Source: DATCHW01 sp963806045 (GTDB lineage Bacteria; Bacteroidota; Ignavibacteria; Tepidaquicellales; Tepidaquicellaceae). Taken from it: 64,000 nt of DNA. Under the pieces are notes generated by a model. That model saw only the letters and a list, made by a program, of their open reading frames with translations, did no database searches and had not been told where the DNA came from. Of the stretch, positions 1-10,451 are shown piece after piece. Both the position numbers and the translations under genes were made by a program. How positions within the stretch are numbered: position 1 is the stretch's first letter; each line of letters opens with the position of its first letter. Location: NCBI GenBank assembly GCA_963806045.1, contig CAWDWP010000015.1:62001-126000 (forward strand), written 5' to 3'.

Positions 1-431
1 AAAAAAAATTCCCAAGATAAATTCGGGAAATCATTAAAGCAATACTGAACTGTGTTATCCTCGTTAATCAACAAACCTGAAATAACCCCTGCATTTTTCT
101 CCTGAGAGTATATAGCTGGAAGTTTTTCGATTGAATTATCAATTAACTCAATATCCGGATTAAGAAATAATAAATATTTGCCTTTTGAATGTTTTACTGC
201 ATAATTATTTCCTGAAGCAAATCCAATATTTTCAGGTATAGCAATGAAATTAATAAAATTAAATTCCCTTTTTAGATCCAGAACAGACTTATCATTTGAA
301 TTGTTATCTGCAACAATTATTTCATAATTGCTTAAATTTAAATACTTACCGACCGAAATTAATAATTTCCTTAAATAATCTGTCGTATTATAATTTAATA
401 ATATTATTGATACTTCAATCAATTGACTCAA
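1..431 (-). CDS. Family 2 glycosyltransferase, 3' end outside window (partial)
   Basis: The reverse strand encodes the first ~143 residues of a GT-A fold, family 2 glycosyltransferase of the WbbL/rhamnosyltransferase type. Visible motifs are the N-terminal strand EVSIILLNYNTTDYL, the nucleotide-binding IIVADNNSNDKS, the GFASGNNYAVKHSKGKY segment and the LFLNPDIE metal-binding region (DxD-like NPD). There is no ATG in the frame. The reading frame opens just after a TAA and the likely starts are TTG at 431 or TTG at 422. It is the left-most member of a minus-strand polysaccharide locus and lies downstream of the GT4 gene. The acceptor and donor sugars cannot be inferred. The C-terminal half lies beyond base 1. 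Confidence 0.8.
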   Translation of the reverse strand, partial: MSQLIEVSIILLNYNTTDYLRKLLISVGKYLNLSNYEIIVADNNSNDKSVLDLKREFNFINFIAIPENIGFASGNNYAVKHSKGKYLLFLNPDIELIDNSIEKLPAIYSQEKNAGVISGLLINEDNTVQYCFNDFPNLSWEFF

Positions 432-565
432 CCCATAGTTAATATATTATATAATGACAGCATAATTTAAAATATAATCATTGATATTTAACTTTTCAAA
501 CTAAACCAAAAAACATATTAATTATAAGATAATCTTCATAAATATTTAACACACTATAATATCCA

Positions 566-1789
566 TCACTTATTTATGTATTCGTAGAACAACTGAAGAT
601 GTTTTTCAAGAGCATTTTGTAAATTAAAATTAGTTTTAAATGTATTTAATGAGTTATTTTTAATTTTATTATAAAACGTTTTATCAGAAATTAATTCATA
701 CAGGGAATGTGCAAGGTATAAAGGATCCATATTTTGTATAATGATTCCATTTTCTCTGTTTCTAATTACTTCAGGTATAACACCAACACTTGTTGAAATT
801 ACAGGTTTTTCAAAATATAAAGCCTCTACTAATACCAACGACATACCTTCTTCCTTTGAAGTTATTACAACTGCGTCAGAATTAATGTATTCAGATATAA
901 TTTCTTTTTTTTCAAGTGCACCGCAAAACTCAATTATATTTTCAAGTTTATATTCGCTTATCTTTTTTAATAATTCCCTGTTATATTTATTATCAGCAAC
1001 AAATCCGATAAATTTTACAAGAATCGAATCTTTGTCTTTCAAATTATGAAGTGCTTCTATCAGTAACTTCTGATTCTTGAGCCCGTAAATCTGACCAATA
1101 TTCAGCAAAACGAATTTATTTTTATTTTTAATTATTTTTACTTCTGCTTTAAATGAGTCATAGATATCTTCATCTATTGATGTCCTAATTATTTTTACTT
1201 CTTTACGCATTATAGTTTGTTTTAACAGATCCCTTAGATAAGCGGAAATAGTTATAACTTTAAATGCAGAATCATCGATTAATTTATAAACATACCGTCG
1301 CAAAAATCCTGGATTTAATTTCTCCTTCACCGAAACTATATAGGGTATTTTGTAATGTTTCAGTAATCGCATCTCGATAAAACTCACAGAGGAATTAACG
1401 AAGCAAACATCTATTGTTTTGTTTTCACTAATAAATGGTATCAATCTTGTTAATTTTATAATAGTTATATAAAAGAAAATAAAATATTCTTTTAATTTAA
1501 ATTCATTAAAGGGAAATATTTTATTAGGAACAATTAAATACTTGAAACATAGTTTAGCAAATTCTTCTGCTCTGTCACCTTCTGATAATATAGCATAAAC
1601 AATAAATTTTCCCTGCAAATATTTCAGGAGCCTAAAGAAATCATCTTCTCCACCTCCGACTTTATTACTGGAATGCGATATTAATAATATTTTTTTCAGT
1701 ATATTAATTTTGTGTTTAATAATTACTTCAAGAAAAATATCGGTTATAGATATATTTTCGAAAATTGACTTTAATAAAGGACCATTCAC
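566..1789 (-). CDS. Family 4 glycosyltransferase (GT-B)
   Basis: The 407-residue product is a GT-B glycosyltransferase of family GT4. The Rossmann-like N-terminal half starts near residue 34 with KKILLISHSSNKVGGGEDD, a glycine-rich acceptor loop. The C-terminal half has the nucleotide-sugar site: VLLNIGQIYGLKNQ (residues ~228-241) and the EX7E-type signature in SKEEGMSLVLVEALYFEKP (~310-330), then STSVGVIPEVI. No membrane segment is seen. It starts 6 bases after the flippase stop, so the two are probably co-transcribed. It likely adds a sugar to a lipid-linked repeat unit at the inner face of the membrane. The first ~30 residues are poorly conserved in style, so the true start may lie further downstream. 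Confidence 0.88.
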   Translation of the reverse strand: MNGPLLKSIFENISITDIFLEVIIKHKINILKKILLISHSSNKVGGGEDDFFRLLKYLQGKFIVYAILSEGDRAEEFAKLCFKYLIVPNKIFPFNEFKLKEYFIFFYITIIKLTRLIPFISENKTIDVCFVNSSVSFIEMRLLKHYKIPYIVSVKEKLNPGFLRRYVYKLIDDSAFKVITISAYLRDLLKQTIMRKEVKIIRTSIDEDIYDSFKAEVKIIKNKNKFVLLNIGQIYGLKNQKLLIEALHNLKDKDSILVKFIGFVADNKYNRELLKKISEYKLENIIEFCGALEKKEIISEYINSDAVVITSKEEGMSLVLVEALYFEKPVISTSVGVIPEVIRNRENGIIIQNMDPLYLAHSLYELISDKTFYNKIKNNSLNTFKTNFNLQNALEKHLQLFYEYINK

Positions 1790-1795
1790 TTTTCT

Positions 1796-3185
1796 TTATA
1801 GCGTAGACAAACCAGAGAAGTAATAAGGAATAATAGCAATGTATCCAAATACAATTTTATATTCTGATAAACATACTAAAATAATCAAAAGACCTAGTCC
1901 GAATATTCCGGCACTTAGATTATTGGACTGGAATTTGAAATTTATATGTTTTTTTGATGCAATTAGATTCAGGACAAAATGAATAAGGTTTGACATTAAA
2001 TAGGCAATCGCCAGACTTATCAGACCATTTTCATAAAAATTCAATAATAAAATATAAAATACCAAAAAATTAGCACTTAGTATCATATCTAATGTTACCC
2101 AAAGAAACAATTTTAATCTTGGTATAAGCCATAAACCAAGAACCCACGAAAAAGCCTTAAATAAATCACCGAAGAACTGATATTTATAAAGTGGTTCGGA
2201 TGACGCAAAATCTTTAGTAAAAAGTAATGCAATAACTAATTCCCGAAAAACAAATATAAATGCAATTAACGGAATCATAAGAAACATTATATATCTAAAA
2301 TTAAGGTTTATTTCATCGACAATATCACTGTCTAATTTTAAACTTGAGACTTTAGGAAATGAATACATATTCAAAGAAACAAAAATGAAGCCAAAATAAT
2401 TTAACGATATTGTCAGGACACTTTGATATATTCCGTTTCCAAATACTCCCATTTTATTAATCGTGATTGTTCGTATCAATAATAGAATTAATTGAGCGAC
2501 TGCACCAACTATTAAACTGGCAAAACCAATTTTTATAATATTATTTAATATTTTTTTGTTGAATTCATAAAGATTTTTAGTTTAGGTATTAGTGATTGTT
2601 CTTTTCATTACGAAGGAAATAAATGATAGAAGACAAAAGAGCATTTGACAGTGAACCAATTACAGCACCTTCTAAGTTAAAAAATAAGACCAATATCAAC
2701 GTGAAAACAAATCCCGCAACAGCTGAAGAAATAAGCAGCTTAGTAAGAAGGTCAATATTTCGTAATCCTCTTAGATAAGCTTCAAGAAAACCGCTAAATG
2801 TCGAAAAGGGTATTGAAAGAGCGAGTAATATAATAAAGTAATAATATTTACTATCATCAAATATTATTCCCGAAATATAACTTGAAAATATCGATATTAA
2901 TAAAGCGAAAATAAGTGAGGAAATTGTAAGAATTTTCAGCGAATTGAGAAAAATAATATTAACAATTTCAGTGTCATCCTGTTTGTGTTCTGAAATATAT
3001 TTAGTAAGGCCTAGAGGTATTCCGATAGTAACGATAAACATCATAAAAGTCTGAAAATTGAGCAACTGCGATATTATTCCCATTCCCGCTACACCAAGAA
3101 AAACAGAAATAATTTTAACTCTTACAATACCAAGAGCAATATTTATAAATGTATAAATAGAAATCTTGGAAGTGGATTTTATTAT
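1796..3185 (-). CDS. Wzx-type polysaccharide flippase (frameshifted)
   Basis: This is a polytopic membrane protein of the MATE/Wzx oligosaccharide-flippase superfamily, which moves lipid-linked repeat units across the inner membrane. The N-terminal part carries the typical NIALGIVRVKIISVFLGVAG and GIISQLLNFQ segments. The frame then breaks near 2585, and the C-terminal part resumes with LYEFNKKILNNIIKIGFAS and runs through several hydrophobic helices to the stop at 1796. No ATG precedes the conserved N-terminus: the in-frame codons after the upstream stop include ATA ATA AAA TCC at 3185, where family members would have a methionine, and an AGGAG lies just upstream. Either the start codon is misread or a rare codon is used. 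The start overlaps the stop of the glycosyltransferase upstream. Confidence 0.8.
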
Positions 3186-4115
3186 CTCTTTGATGTAAAA
3201 ACTCCTCTAAATAATTTTTTGAGCAATAAATAAATGAATTTAATATAGAATTTATGATATCTAACTGATAATTTCGGTGTAAAATACCATAAAACATAGA
3301 ACATATTCTGAAATGAGGAACGAAACATATTGTTTCTTAAATAAATCTCAGTTAGTTCCATTTTTAATTCAATTATACTTTTAATTGCTGCTTTTTTTAA
3401 TTTAATATCCTTATCAGAAACAAACGGGTTTTTCAGATGAATTGATTCAAGTAGCAATTTAGCTCGATATACATAATGAACCGTTACCAATATGTCTTCT
3501 GTATCTAATTAACGGAGAATTGATATATTTAATAGCGTTTTGCTTAGCTATATTCAACCAAAGAGCGTAGTCTTCTGCGAAAAATCCTTGTTCTTCGGAA
3601 AATCTTCCTGAATTTATAATTAATTCTTTCTTAGCCAGAACAGAAGATGTAATAACTAAATTATCCAAAAGCAACCTCTCTAAATTAACATTATTAATGT
3701 ATCCAAATTTTCCAAAATACGATTCGGATAATATTTTATTGTTTTCGTCAACAATTTTAGCATCAGAACAAATAATAGGAAATTCCTCAATATATTTCAT
3801 CTGCTTTTCAATTTTATCGGGCTCCCACAAATCATCACTATCTAAAAAAGCAACATATTCTCCATTTGCAATTTCAATAGAATAATTTCTTGCTTTTGCG
3901 ATATTTCCTGTATGTTCATTTGCTCTGATTAATCTAAAATTTGAAAGATTAAGAAATGATTCGCAAATTGGAATTGTTGAATCTGTTGAAATATCATCGA
4001 ACACAATAATTTCGAAATTACTGTAAGACTGATTTAAGATTGATTCGATTGCAGCTTTGATAAATTTCTCTGAATTATATGCGGAAATTATTGCAGATAC
4101 TAAGGGTGGTTTCAA
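3182..4115 (-). CDS. Family 2 glycosyltransferase (frameshifted near its 3' third)
   Basis: This is a GT-A glycosyltransferase. Motifs are LVSAIISAYNSEKFIKAAI (residues ~5-23), the donor-binding IIVFDDISTDST, the metal-binding VAFLDSDDLWEPDKI (DxD-like DSDD, ~90-105) and the acceptor-loop tail EDYALWLNIAK followed by YRRHIGN. The frame breaks near 3480-3490 just after YRRHIGN. The second segment resumes with VYRAKLLLE and ends GVFTSKR at 3182, giving about 310 residues in total. The stop codon overlaps the presumed flippase start. Neighbours indicate a role in polysaccharide repeat-unit assembly; the sugar is unknown. The break is a single-base shift and may be a sequencing error. Confidence 0.85.
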
Positions 4116-4168
4116 TTTTATACGACTTTCAGGTGTAAAATTAAGATAAAATAGGGTTAATTAAAATC

Positions 4169-5458
4169 TTAAACATAAGAAAATTTATTTTTTTTCCTGG
4201 TATATAAAAACAATAATCCAAGAGATAAAAGAAACAACTGCATTTCAAAATATTCGGGCATAATTAAAGCAGATTCAAATATTCCATGTGCAGCTAAAGC
4301 CATTAAACTAGACGTTAAAAAGCCATAAAATAATTTATTTGTTTTATCTGAAGCACGAAAAGAATATAAAAAACCCTTAATAATTAATCCAAAAAAAAAT
4401 ATTAAAAAGCAAATCGTAAAAATAATCCCAAACATGATAAAAATTGACAAGATAGAATTGTGGGGATTGTTAACCTGCTCAATTACTCCATAATCAAGCC
4501 GATAATTTGTATATGCTTCAAAGGAATTTGTAATTCCAAATCCGAAGAATGTATGAACACTTTTTTCCATTAACATATAATATACAGGAATTAAAAGTAA
4601 AAACCTGGAAATATTTGATGCAATACCTTTCGTCGTGAAAATCGCTGTTACAAAATAGTAACTAATAGCAATAATAACAGGAAAAATAAGAAATATTTTT
4701 TTTCTGTAATAAAACAGTAACATTAAAAATATGCCAACAGAAGTACCGATGAAACCGCCTCTGCTTATAGTCAATATCTGAGATATTACCTGTATGATAA
4801 AAGAAATAAAATAAAATATTTTTCCATATAAAGTAAATTTTTCTTTGTTTTCTAAAAAATAATATAATGATGCAACAATAGTAGCAGTTAAAAGATATGA
4901 CACATAATTCGGATGAATTGTTAAAGATATATAATTGGTACTATGAGTATATAAATCATAAGGGACATAACTTATTATATACATAGTCAATCCGATGCTG
5001 CCTATCCAAAATCCTAAAATTGCGTAAAACCGGATAAAAGTAATAAAATATTTTTTTTTAATTTGTATTATTGATGGTAAATAGAAAAAATACAAAAAAA
5101 GATACAATATAAATGTTATAAATCTGATTAAATTATATAGACTAACAAATTCATTCGAAAAATTTATAATAACGGAAATAAAGCTGAGGAAAAATAACAA
5201 ATATAATCCGAAATATTCTGATTTTAATCTGAGCTTAAAGTAAAAAATCTTGTTGAAATCCAAAGTCAAAATAATCAATGTAACTGTTAAAAATACAAAA
5301 ATAAAATTTTCCTTTGCTACCCAATACAAACCACCAGGTAACCATGAGTTCCTGTAAATCGTGAAAAGGACAAGAAACAACGATATAATCAGAAATAATT
5401 TATCGTTACTTAAAGTAACTTTTCTTTGTTTAAAAATTGACTTTTGAATGTTTTCCAT
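4169..5458 (-). CDS. O-antigen ligase/polymerase-like membrane protein
   Basis: The product is a ~429-residue, strongly hydrophobic protein with about ten to twelve predicted membrane helices and a longer periplasmic loop in the second half (around YMLMEKSVHTFFGFGITNS to EQVNNPHNSILSI). The NPHNS/T-like histidine loop followed by helices is the pattern of the Wzy_C/O-antigen ligase family. I start it at the ATG giving MENIQKSIFKQ rather than seven codons earlier, which shortens its overlap with the upstream Wzz gene to 49 bases. In this locus it either polymerises flipped repeat units (Wzy) or ligates them to a lipid anchor (WaaL-like). Sequence alone does not separate the two. Confidence 0.8.
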   Translation of the reverse strand: MENIQKSIFKQRKVTLSNDKLFLIISLFLVLFTIYRNSWLPGGLYWVAKENFIFVFLTVTLIILTLDFNKIFYFKLRLKSEYFGLYLLFFLSFISVIINFSNEFVSLYNLIRFITFILYLFLYFFYLPSIIQIKKKYFITFIRFYAILGFWIGSIGLTMYIISYVPYDLYTHSTNYISLTIHPNYVSYLLTATIVASLYYFLENKEKFTLYGKIFYFISFIIQVISQILTISRGGFIGTSVGIFLMLLFYYRKKIFLIFPVIIAISYYFVTAIFTTKGIASNISRFLLLIPVYYMLMEKSVHTFFGFGITNSFEAYTNYRLDYGVIEQVNNPHNSILSIFIMFGIIFTICFLIFFFGLIIKGFLYSFRASDKTNKLFYGFLTSSLMALAAHGIFESALIMPEYFEMQLFLLSLGLLFLYTRKKNKFSYV

Positions 5459-6588
5459 TTTGCATAAATAATAAACCATGACAGTGAAGAAAGAAAAGCA
5501 AAAATTAATGAAATTAATGTTAACGTGAGTCTTTTCGGTTTAACTTTCTTTTCCGGGAGATTAGGCTGGTCCAGAACTAATACTGAAGGTGTTTCTTTTT
5601 TTTCTTCAATTTTTGCCTGTTCAAATAAGGGTATAATAAATGTTAAAATTTTATTCTGAATCTCTACATCTCTTTGCAGTCTCAGGCTGTTCATGACTAT
5701 ATCCGGACTTCCTTTCAGATTAAGCTTACTGGTATAATCTGTTGAATTCCGCATTTCAGAAAGTTGATTTTTAAAAGCCGCGATTTTCTCTTCCTGAATT
5801 TTAATTTCTGACTGATCAGGGCTTAAAATTTTCTTTAATAAATCAAGCTTTACTTCTTCAGATTTAATTTCAACTTCTAATTGTACTTCTGATTGCGTTG
5901 CAGCTTTTACTACAATATCAGGTGCAATGCCATAAATATCCTGGTAAGACTTCAGACTATCTTCCGCTTTTTTAAGATCTTCTTTAGCTGACTTATACCG
6001 TGCTTCAATAAATTCCCTGTTATTTTTTGCATTTAAAACATTTAATTCAATATTTATATTATTCAGTTGGGAAATCATAAATTCAGCCATTTCTTTTGCT
6101 TTTGCGGGATCTTTATCGTAGATTCCTATATCCATAGTTCCTGCGATCTTGTCCTTTTTGATATCAAGAACATTCTCTCTGAAAAATTTAACCGCATCCT
6201 GCATATATTTAAAGTCCCCGTCTTCATTCCATTTATATTTAATTATCGTTTCTTCAATACATCTCCTACTTATTAATATATTCTCATATAAAGCTAATTC
6301 TTTTCCAGTTGACGAACTTCCGGCTAAATCCCCTAACTCACCTATATCCGGTAAACTCTGTGACAACATACCTGAAAGTCCAACTGCTTTAGCAGTAGTT
6401 TTAACAGTACCTGTCGAAAAGAAAATTGGATTCGCAATAAAGAATACATAAAATGCTGTGATTAACCCTATGCTTAATGAAAAAATTAAAATTTTCTTTT
6501 TATTTTTCAAAAAAATGTGAATAATATCAACCAACGAAAATTCCGCATATGTTATTTCATTATCCTGATTAGTTTCTACGTTATCCAT
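5410..6588 (-). CDS. Wzz-type polysaccharide chain-length/co-polymerase protein
   Basis: This 392-residue protein has the Wzz/PCP layout: a short cytoplasmic N-terminus, a first membrane helix near residues 33-52 (ILIFSLSIGLITAFYVFFI), a large periplasmic domain with long heptad-like helices (residues ~150-330, rich in K/E such as KSAKEDLKKAEDSLKSYQ), a proline-containing LDQPNLPEKKVKPKR segment, and a second helix near the end (LTLISLIFAFLSSLSWFII). There is no cytoplasmic tyrosine-kinase domain, so it is the non-kinase type. It would set chain length together with the polymerase and the Wza-like export protein. It is intact and overlaps the ligase gene downstream, which supports one transcript. 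Confidence 0.88.
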   Translation of the reverse strand: MDNVETNQDNEITYAEFSLVDIIHIFLKNKKKILIFSLSIGLITAFYVFFIANPIFFSTGTVKTTAKAVGLSGMLSQSLPDIGELGDLAGSSSTGKELALYENILISRRCIEETIIKYKWNEDGDFKYMQDAVKFFRENVLDIKKDKIAGTMDIGIYDKDPAKAKEMAEFMISQLNNINIELNVLNAKNNREFIEARYKSAKEDLKKAEDSLKSYQDIYGIAPDIVVKAATQSEVQLEVEIKSEEVKLDLLKKILSPDQSEIKIQEEKIAAFKNQLSEMRNSTDYTSKLNLKGSPDIVMNSLRLQRDVEIQNKILTFIIPLFEQAKIEEKKETPSVLVLDQPNLPEKKVKPKRLTLTLISLIFAFLSSLSWFIIYAKWKTFKSQFLNKEKLL

Positions 6589-6781
6589 TTTAAATTTATT
6601 TTAAAAGTTATTATTTTCTAGTATTTTATTAATTTAAATATTAATACTATTTACAAAATCAAATCTTTTATTGGTATATCAGAGTATTTTACCCAGGATA
6701 TGATATTTCTCATTTGAATTGCTTTCTTTTTTATCAGCCAATATTTGTTAAATTGTTATTAAGCGCGATAATTATTTAGTA

Positions 6782-8493
6782 TTACTTTTTTAATAATATA
6801 TAAGTTGTCAGGACACCTATAAGAACCCCTGCAATCTGGGCGATCAGAGATATTTTTTCCGTAAATGTTTTCTTTTCATATTTTGGAACATAAACATAAT
6901 CGCCTGAATTTATTTTTATTTCGTCGGGTTTATACCATCCTCTTGAGTTAAATTTTATTATGCGTGTATTCCCTTCATCAGCGCTTAAAGCATAACCTCC
7001 TGCCTGTTCTATGTAATACTCATAATCTTTTCCTTCGACATAAGGGACATAACCTTCGTTATTAACCTGACCATATACATAAACGATTTTCTTGTCATCG
7101 TTTATATAAATTATATCTTTATCTTCTAATATTACATTCTGACTTTGGTCATTCTTATTCATCAATTTTTCAAAATCAACTATGACCCGATTACGTCTCG
7201 AAATTACATCCGTTTCGAAATTTCTTTTTTCAGCAGGTGTCAGAAAAACATCATTTGCTCTGGCATTAAGCATTATTTCTACTGAGTCTCTTCTAGAATA
7301 TTCCTCGTCATATTTTCTGAATAATATGCACAATGGTAAATAAGCATTTTCCCTCAATCCTCCTGCCATATCAATAACATCTTTTATCCGTGTATTTTTA
7401 AATGAAATGGGATAATATCCCGGACGCTGAATTTCACCTAAAACAAGAACTGATGTATTCTTTTGATAATCAGTTTTATATTTTACGAATATCCGGTCGA
7501 AGTTGTTTATTTTGAAATCCTTATCTTTTGGATAAGAAAGATTAATCAGATCGAATCCTTTAGAATCTCCGTATGGCCTGAAAAGAACAACGCTATCCTG
7601 TTCTGCATTAACATCAAATCCTCTTCCTAATCCAAGAACGGTTTCCAGATCATCATCATCGGAATATTCATACGTGCCGGCTAACTGGACGGCTCCGTTA
7701 ACAGTTATGAATGTTTTGGTAATTAAATTATATGGTATTTTAATAAAATCACCATCTGATAAAAAAGGATTATATTTATCATCCCTGGTCATAAAAAATT
7801 TATATATATCAACCTTTACAACCGAACCGTTTTTTCTTTTTAGTTCAATATTGCGTAGAGAAGGACTGCTGTCAAAAAACTTTTCAGGGCGAGTATCCAG
7901 CTTTTTCTGATAAGTCATTGTTAAATTAGTCGTATCAGAAGTCAAAATATAATTCAAAAGAGTAGAAACTCTCATAACAGGGCTTGCTTCAAATGTTCCC
8001 TGTCTAAGACCTGAAACATTAATCAGAAATGTCCTTGGTACAGTTAAAGTCAAACTAATATCGCTTGAATAATATCTTTTTTTGACTGTAGATATTACCT
8101 GATTCCTTAGTTCTGATATTGAAATTCCGGATGCCTTTATCTGACCAACTGTTGGAATTACAATATAACCTTCAGGAGATACTATTACCGGAACTTGCTG
8201 ATTTATATATCCATAAATCCCTAAATCGAACTGGTCATTCGGTCCAACAATATAAGTATCTGAATTAATAGCGCCTTCGAGTGCGACGAGTTTAAAATTT
8301 GAACTGTTATATGGATTTTGATTTTGCAAGATTATTCAATATATCAAAACCGTCGGCATTTATTTTTAGATTTGGAGTATTATTACCGGTATTAGTAGTA
8401 ATTATTATTAATAGTGGTTCTTCTATCCTGAGCAAATAATGATGAAAACATCAGGAGAAAAATTAAAAAAAACAAATTACTTCTTTTTATCAT
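6782..8493 (-). CDS. Wza-type polysaccharide export protein with SLBB domains (two frame breaks near the 5' end)
   Basis: An uninterrupted reading frame covers 6782-8329 and carries the Poly_export domain (VGPNDQFDLGIYGYINQQ, VSPEGYIVIPTVGQIKASG) followed by several SLBB-type beta-grasp repeats (for example VNGAVQLAGTYEYSDDDD, VLGEIQRPGYYPISFK, VYGQVNNEGYVPYVEG) and a C-terminal membrane helix (ISLIAQIAGVLIGVLTTYIL). The only start in that frame is a TTG with no signal peptide. Upstream, an ATG at 8493 opens a good signal peptide (MIKRSNLFFLIFLLMFSS then LFAQ) in another frame. Two single-base shifts, one in the AAT/ACT repeats near 8390-8410 and one in the A-rich stretch near 8325-8335, would join them. 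It forms the outer-membrane exit channel for the polysaccharide made by the neighbouring genes. Confidence 0.85.
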
Positions 8494-8499
8494 TAAAAA

Positions 8500-9915
8500 T
8501 TATAAATTAAAATTATTAATAGTAGATTTTAATATTTCCTTAGTATTATCTTTATCATAGGTTTCACAATAGAATCTAAGAAGAGGTTCTGTTCCTGAAG
8601 CTCTGATTATTATCCAGCCATTTTCAAAGTTAAATTTAAATCCATCAAGATTTCCTATTTCCAATATAGTTTTTAACCCTATTTTATCCCCGATTTTGAG
8701 TGACCTGCATTTTTCAAGAGTTTGAATTTTCTTTTCTTCTGTTGTATGAACATCAATCCGATTATAAAAGAATACCCCGAATTCATCTTCAAGCTCTTTC
8801 TTCAATTGACCTATGCTTTTCCGTGTTGCAGCAAGCATTTCAAGATATAGTAAACCATTAAATACCCCATCTCTTTCAGGAAGATGTCCTTTAATTCCAA
8901 TTCCTCCGCTTTCTTCTGCGCCTATCATAACATCATCGTTTATCATTAGTTTTGAAATATGTTTAAAGCCAATCATTAACCGTTTCAAGTATCAAGTCCA
9001 TATTTATCGCAATATTTTTTTATTAAATCACTCGAAGAATATCCTCTTACCACTTTACCTGTAAACTTTTTGTTCTGATGCAAATATTTTAAAAGAAGTG
9101 CAAAAGTTTTTTGTGCATCCAGAAAATCTCCATTTTCATCTATTATAGCTATTCTGTCGGCATCGCCATCATTCACAATTCCGATATCATATTTCCCATT
9201 TTTTATTATATCGCAAATTTCTTTTAAATTCTTTTGGACAGGTTCGGGAGCTCCACCATCAAAATATGGATTCACTATTCCGTGTAATTCATTTACTTTA
9301 AGTATCGAGGAAATAGAGTTTTGTCCTGCACCATACATAGCATCATAAACAACTGAAAGGTTTGCATCTTTTATTTTATTCAATATCAATTTTTTCAGTT
9401 AAATTTTTAATATAATAGTCCCTGCCATTAAAAAATTCAACAATTCCCAAACTAACCAAATCAGACAATGACTTATAATCTTCGACCAATTTAATATCGG
9501 GTAGTTTTGCTTCGACTTTTCCAATTTCTTCAATACTCATTGAACCGCCATATTCATCTTTGAGTTTGAATCCATTATAACTATAAGGATTATGAGAGGC
9601 TGTAATCATTACTCCGAATGCCAGATTCTTATTTCTTGCTAAAAGTGAAACAGTGGGAGTTGTTACAAATGAATCAACTAATAGAACTTTTATATTTTGT
9701 GAACCAAAAATTTCAGCGGAACAGTGAGCAAATTCCTTGGACAGAAAACGAGTGTCATATCCAATAACTATACCATTTTTTATTTTGGGGTGACCCGAAA
9801 ATGTCTGAGCAACAGCAAGTGAAACTCTTCTGACGTTTTCAAAATTATAATTATCAGCTATGACAGCCCTCCAGCCGTCAGTCCCAAATTTAATCGGCTC
9901 CGAATTAATAAACAT
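8500..9915 (-). CDS. Phosphoglucomutase/phosphomannomutase (two frame breaks)
   Basis: Three consecutive segments make one alpha-D-phosphohexomutase of about 470 residues. Segment 1 (9376-9915) has KFGTDGWRAVIADN and the phosphoserine loop ITASHNPYSYNGFK. Segment 2 (8985-9389) has the metal-binding NDGDADRIAIID. Segment 3 (8500-8988) has the sugar-binding EESGGIGIKGHLPERDG and the phosphate-binding RASGTEPLLRFY. All four catalytic loops are therefore present and in the right order. The enzyme interconverts hexose 1- and 6-phosphates, supplying nucleotide-sugar precursors for the polysaccharide genes that follow it. The breaks near 9380 and 8987 each look like one lost or gained base. Glucose versus mannose specificity cannot be told. 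Confidence 0.9.
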
Positions 9916-9950
9916 TATTTAAATTGAAATTTTTATTTTCTGACGATAAT

Positions 9951-10382
9951 TTAGTTATTTCGGTTTTTGGCAACCCAATCTTTCACGTAATTAATTGTCT
10001 CATAAGTCGGAGTTCCCGGTGTAAACAAAGATCCTACACCAATTTTCTTTAAATCTTCAATATCCTGGTCCGGAATTATACCACCTCCGAATAAAAGTAC
10101 ATCATTCAGTTCTTTTTCTTCCATTAATTTTTTAATCTTGGGAAAAACCGTCATATGGGCTCCGCTTAAAATGCTGATACCAATCGCATCAACATCTTCC
10201 TGTAATGCAGCTTCAACTATTGTCTCTGCAGTTTGCCTCAGTCCTGTGTAAATAACTTCAATTCCGGCGTCTCTGAAAGCTGCCGCTATTACTTTTGCAC
10301 CTCTGTCATGACCATCAAGACCCACTTTTCCAATTAAAATCCTGATTTTTCTGGTTAAATCCTTTTTTTCTTCCATATTCAT
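9951..10382 (-). CDS. Stand-alone cobalamin-binding domain protein (methylmalonyl-CoA mutase small-subunit type)
   Basis: The 143-residue protein is the B12-binding domain found at the C-terminus of methylmalonyl-CoA mutases. The signature DxHxxG is seen as GKVGLDGHDRGAKVIAAAF (residues ~18-36, His as the cobalt ligand), followed by SILSGAHMT and the LFGGGIIPDQDIEDL loop that holds the nucleotide tail, and a final GTPTYETINYV. Most mutases have this fused to the catalytic barrel. Here it is separate and no large subunit lies in the window, so the partner must be elsewhere. It is the small subunit of an acyl-CoA mutase or a free B12 carrier. Intact. Confidence 0.85.
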   Translation of the reverse strand: MNMEEKKDLTRKIRILIGKVGLDGHDRGAKVIAAAFRDAGIEVIYTGLRQTAETIVEAALQEDVDAIGISILSGAHMTVFPKIKKLMEEKELNDVLLFGGGIIPDQDIEDLKKIGVGSLFTPGTPTYETINYVKDWVAKNRNN

Positions 10383-10451
10383 TGATTAAGCAATTAATTT
10401 ATAGAATATATATATTTACTTCAAGTGATTTTGTGTCTTAGTGAAAGCAAA

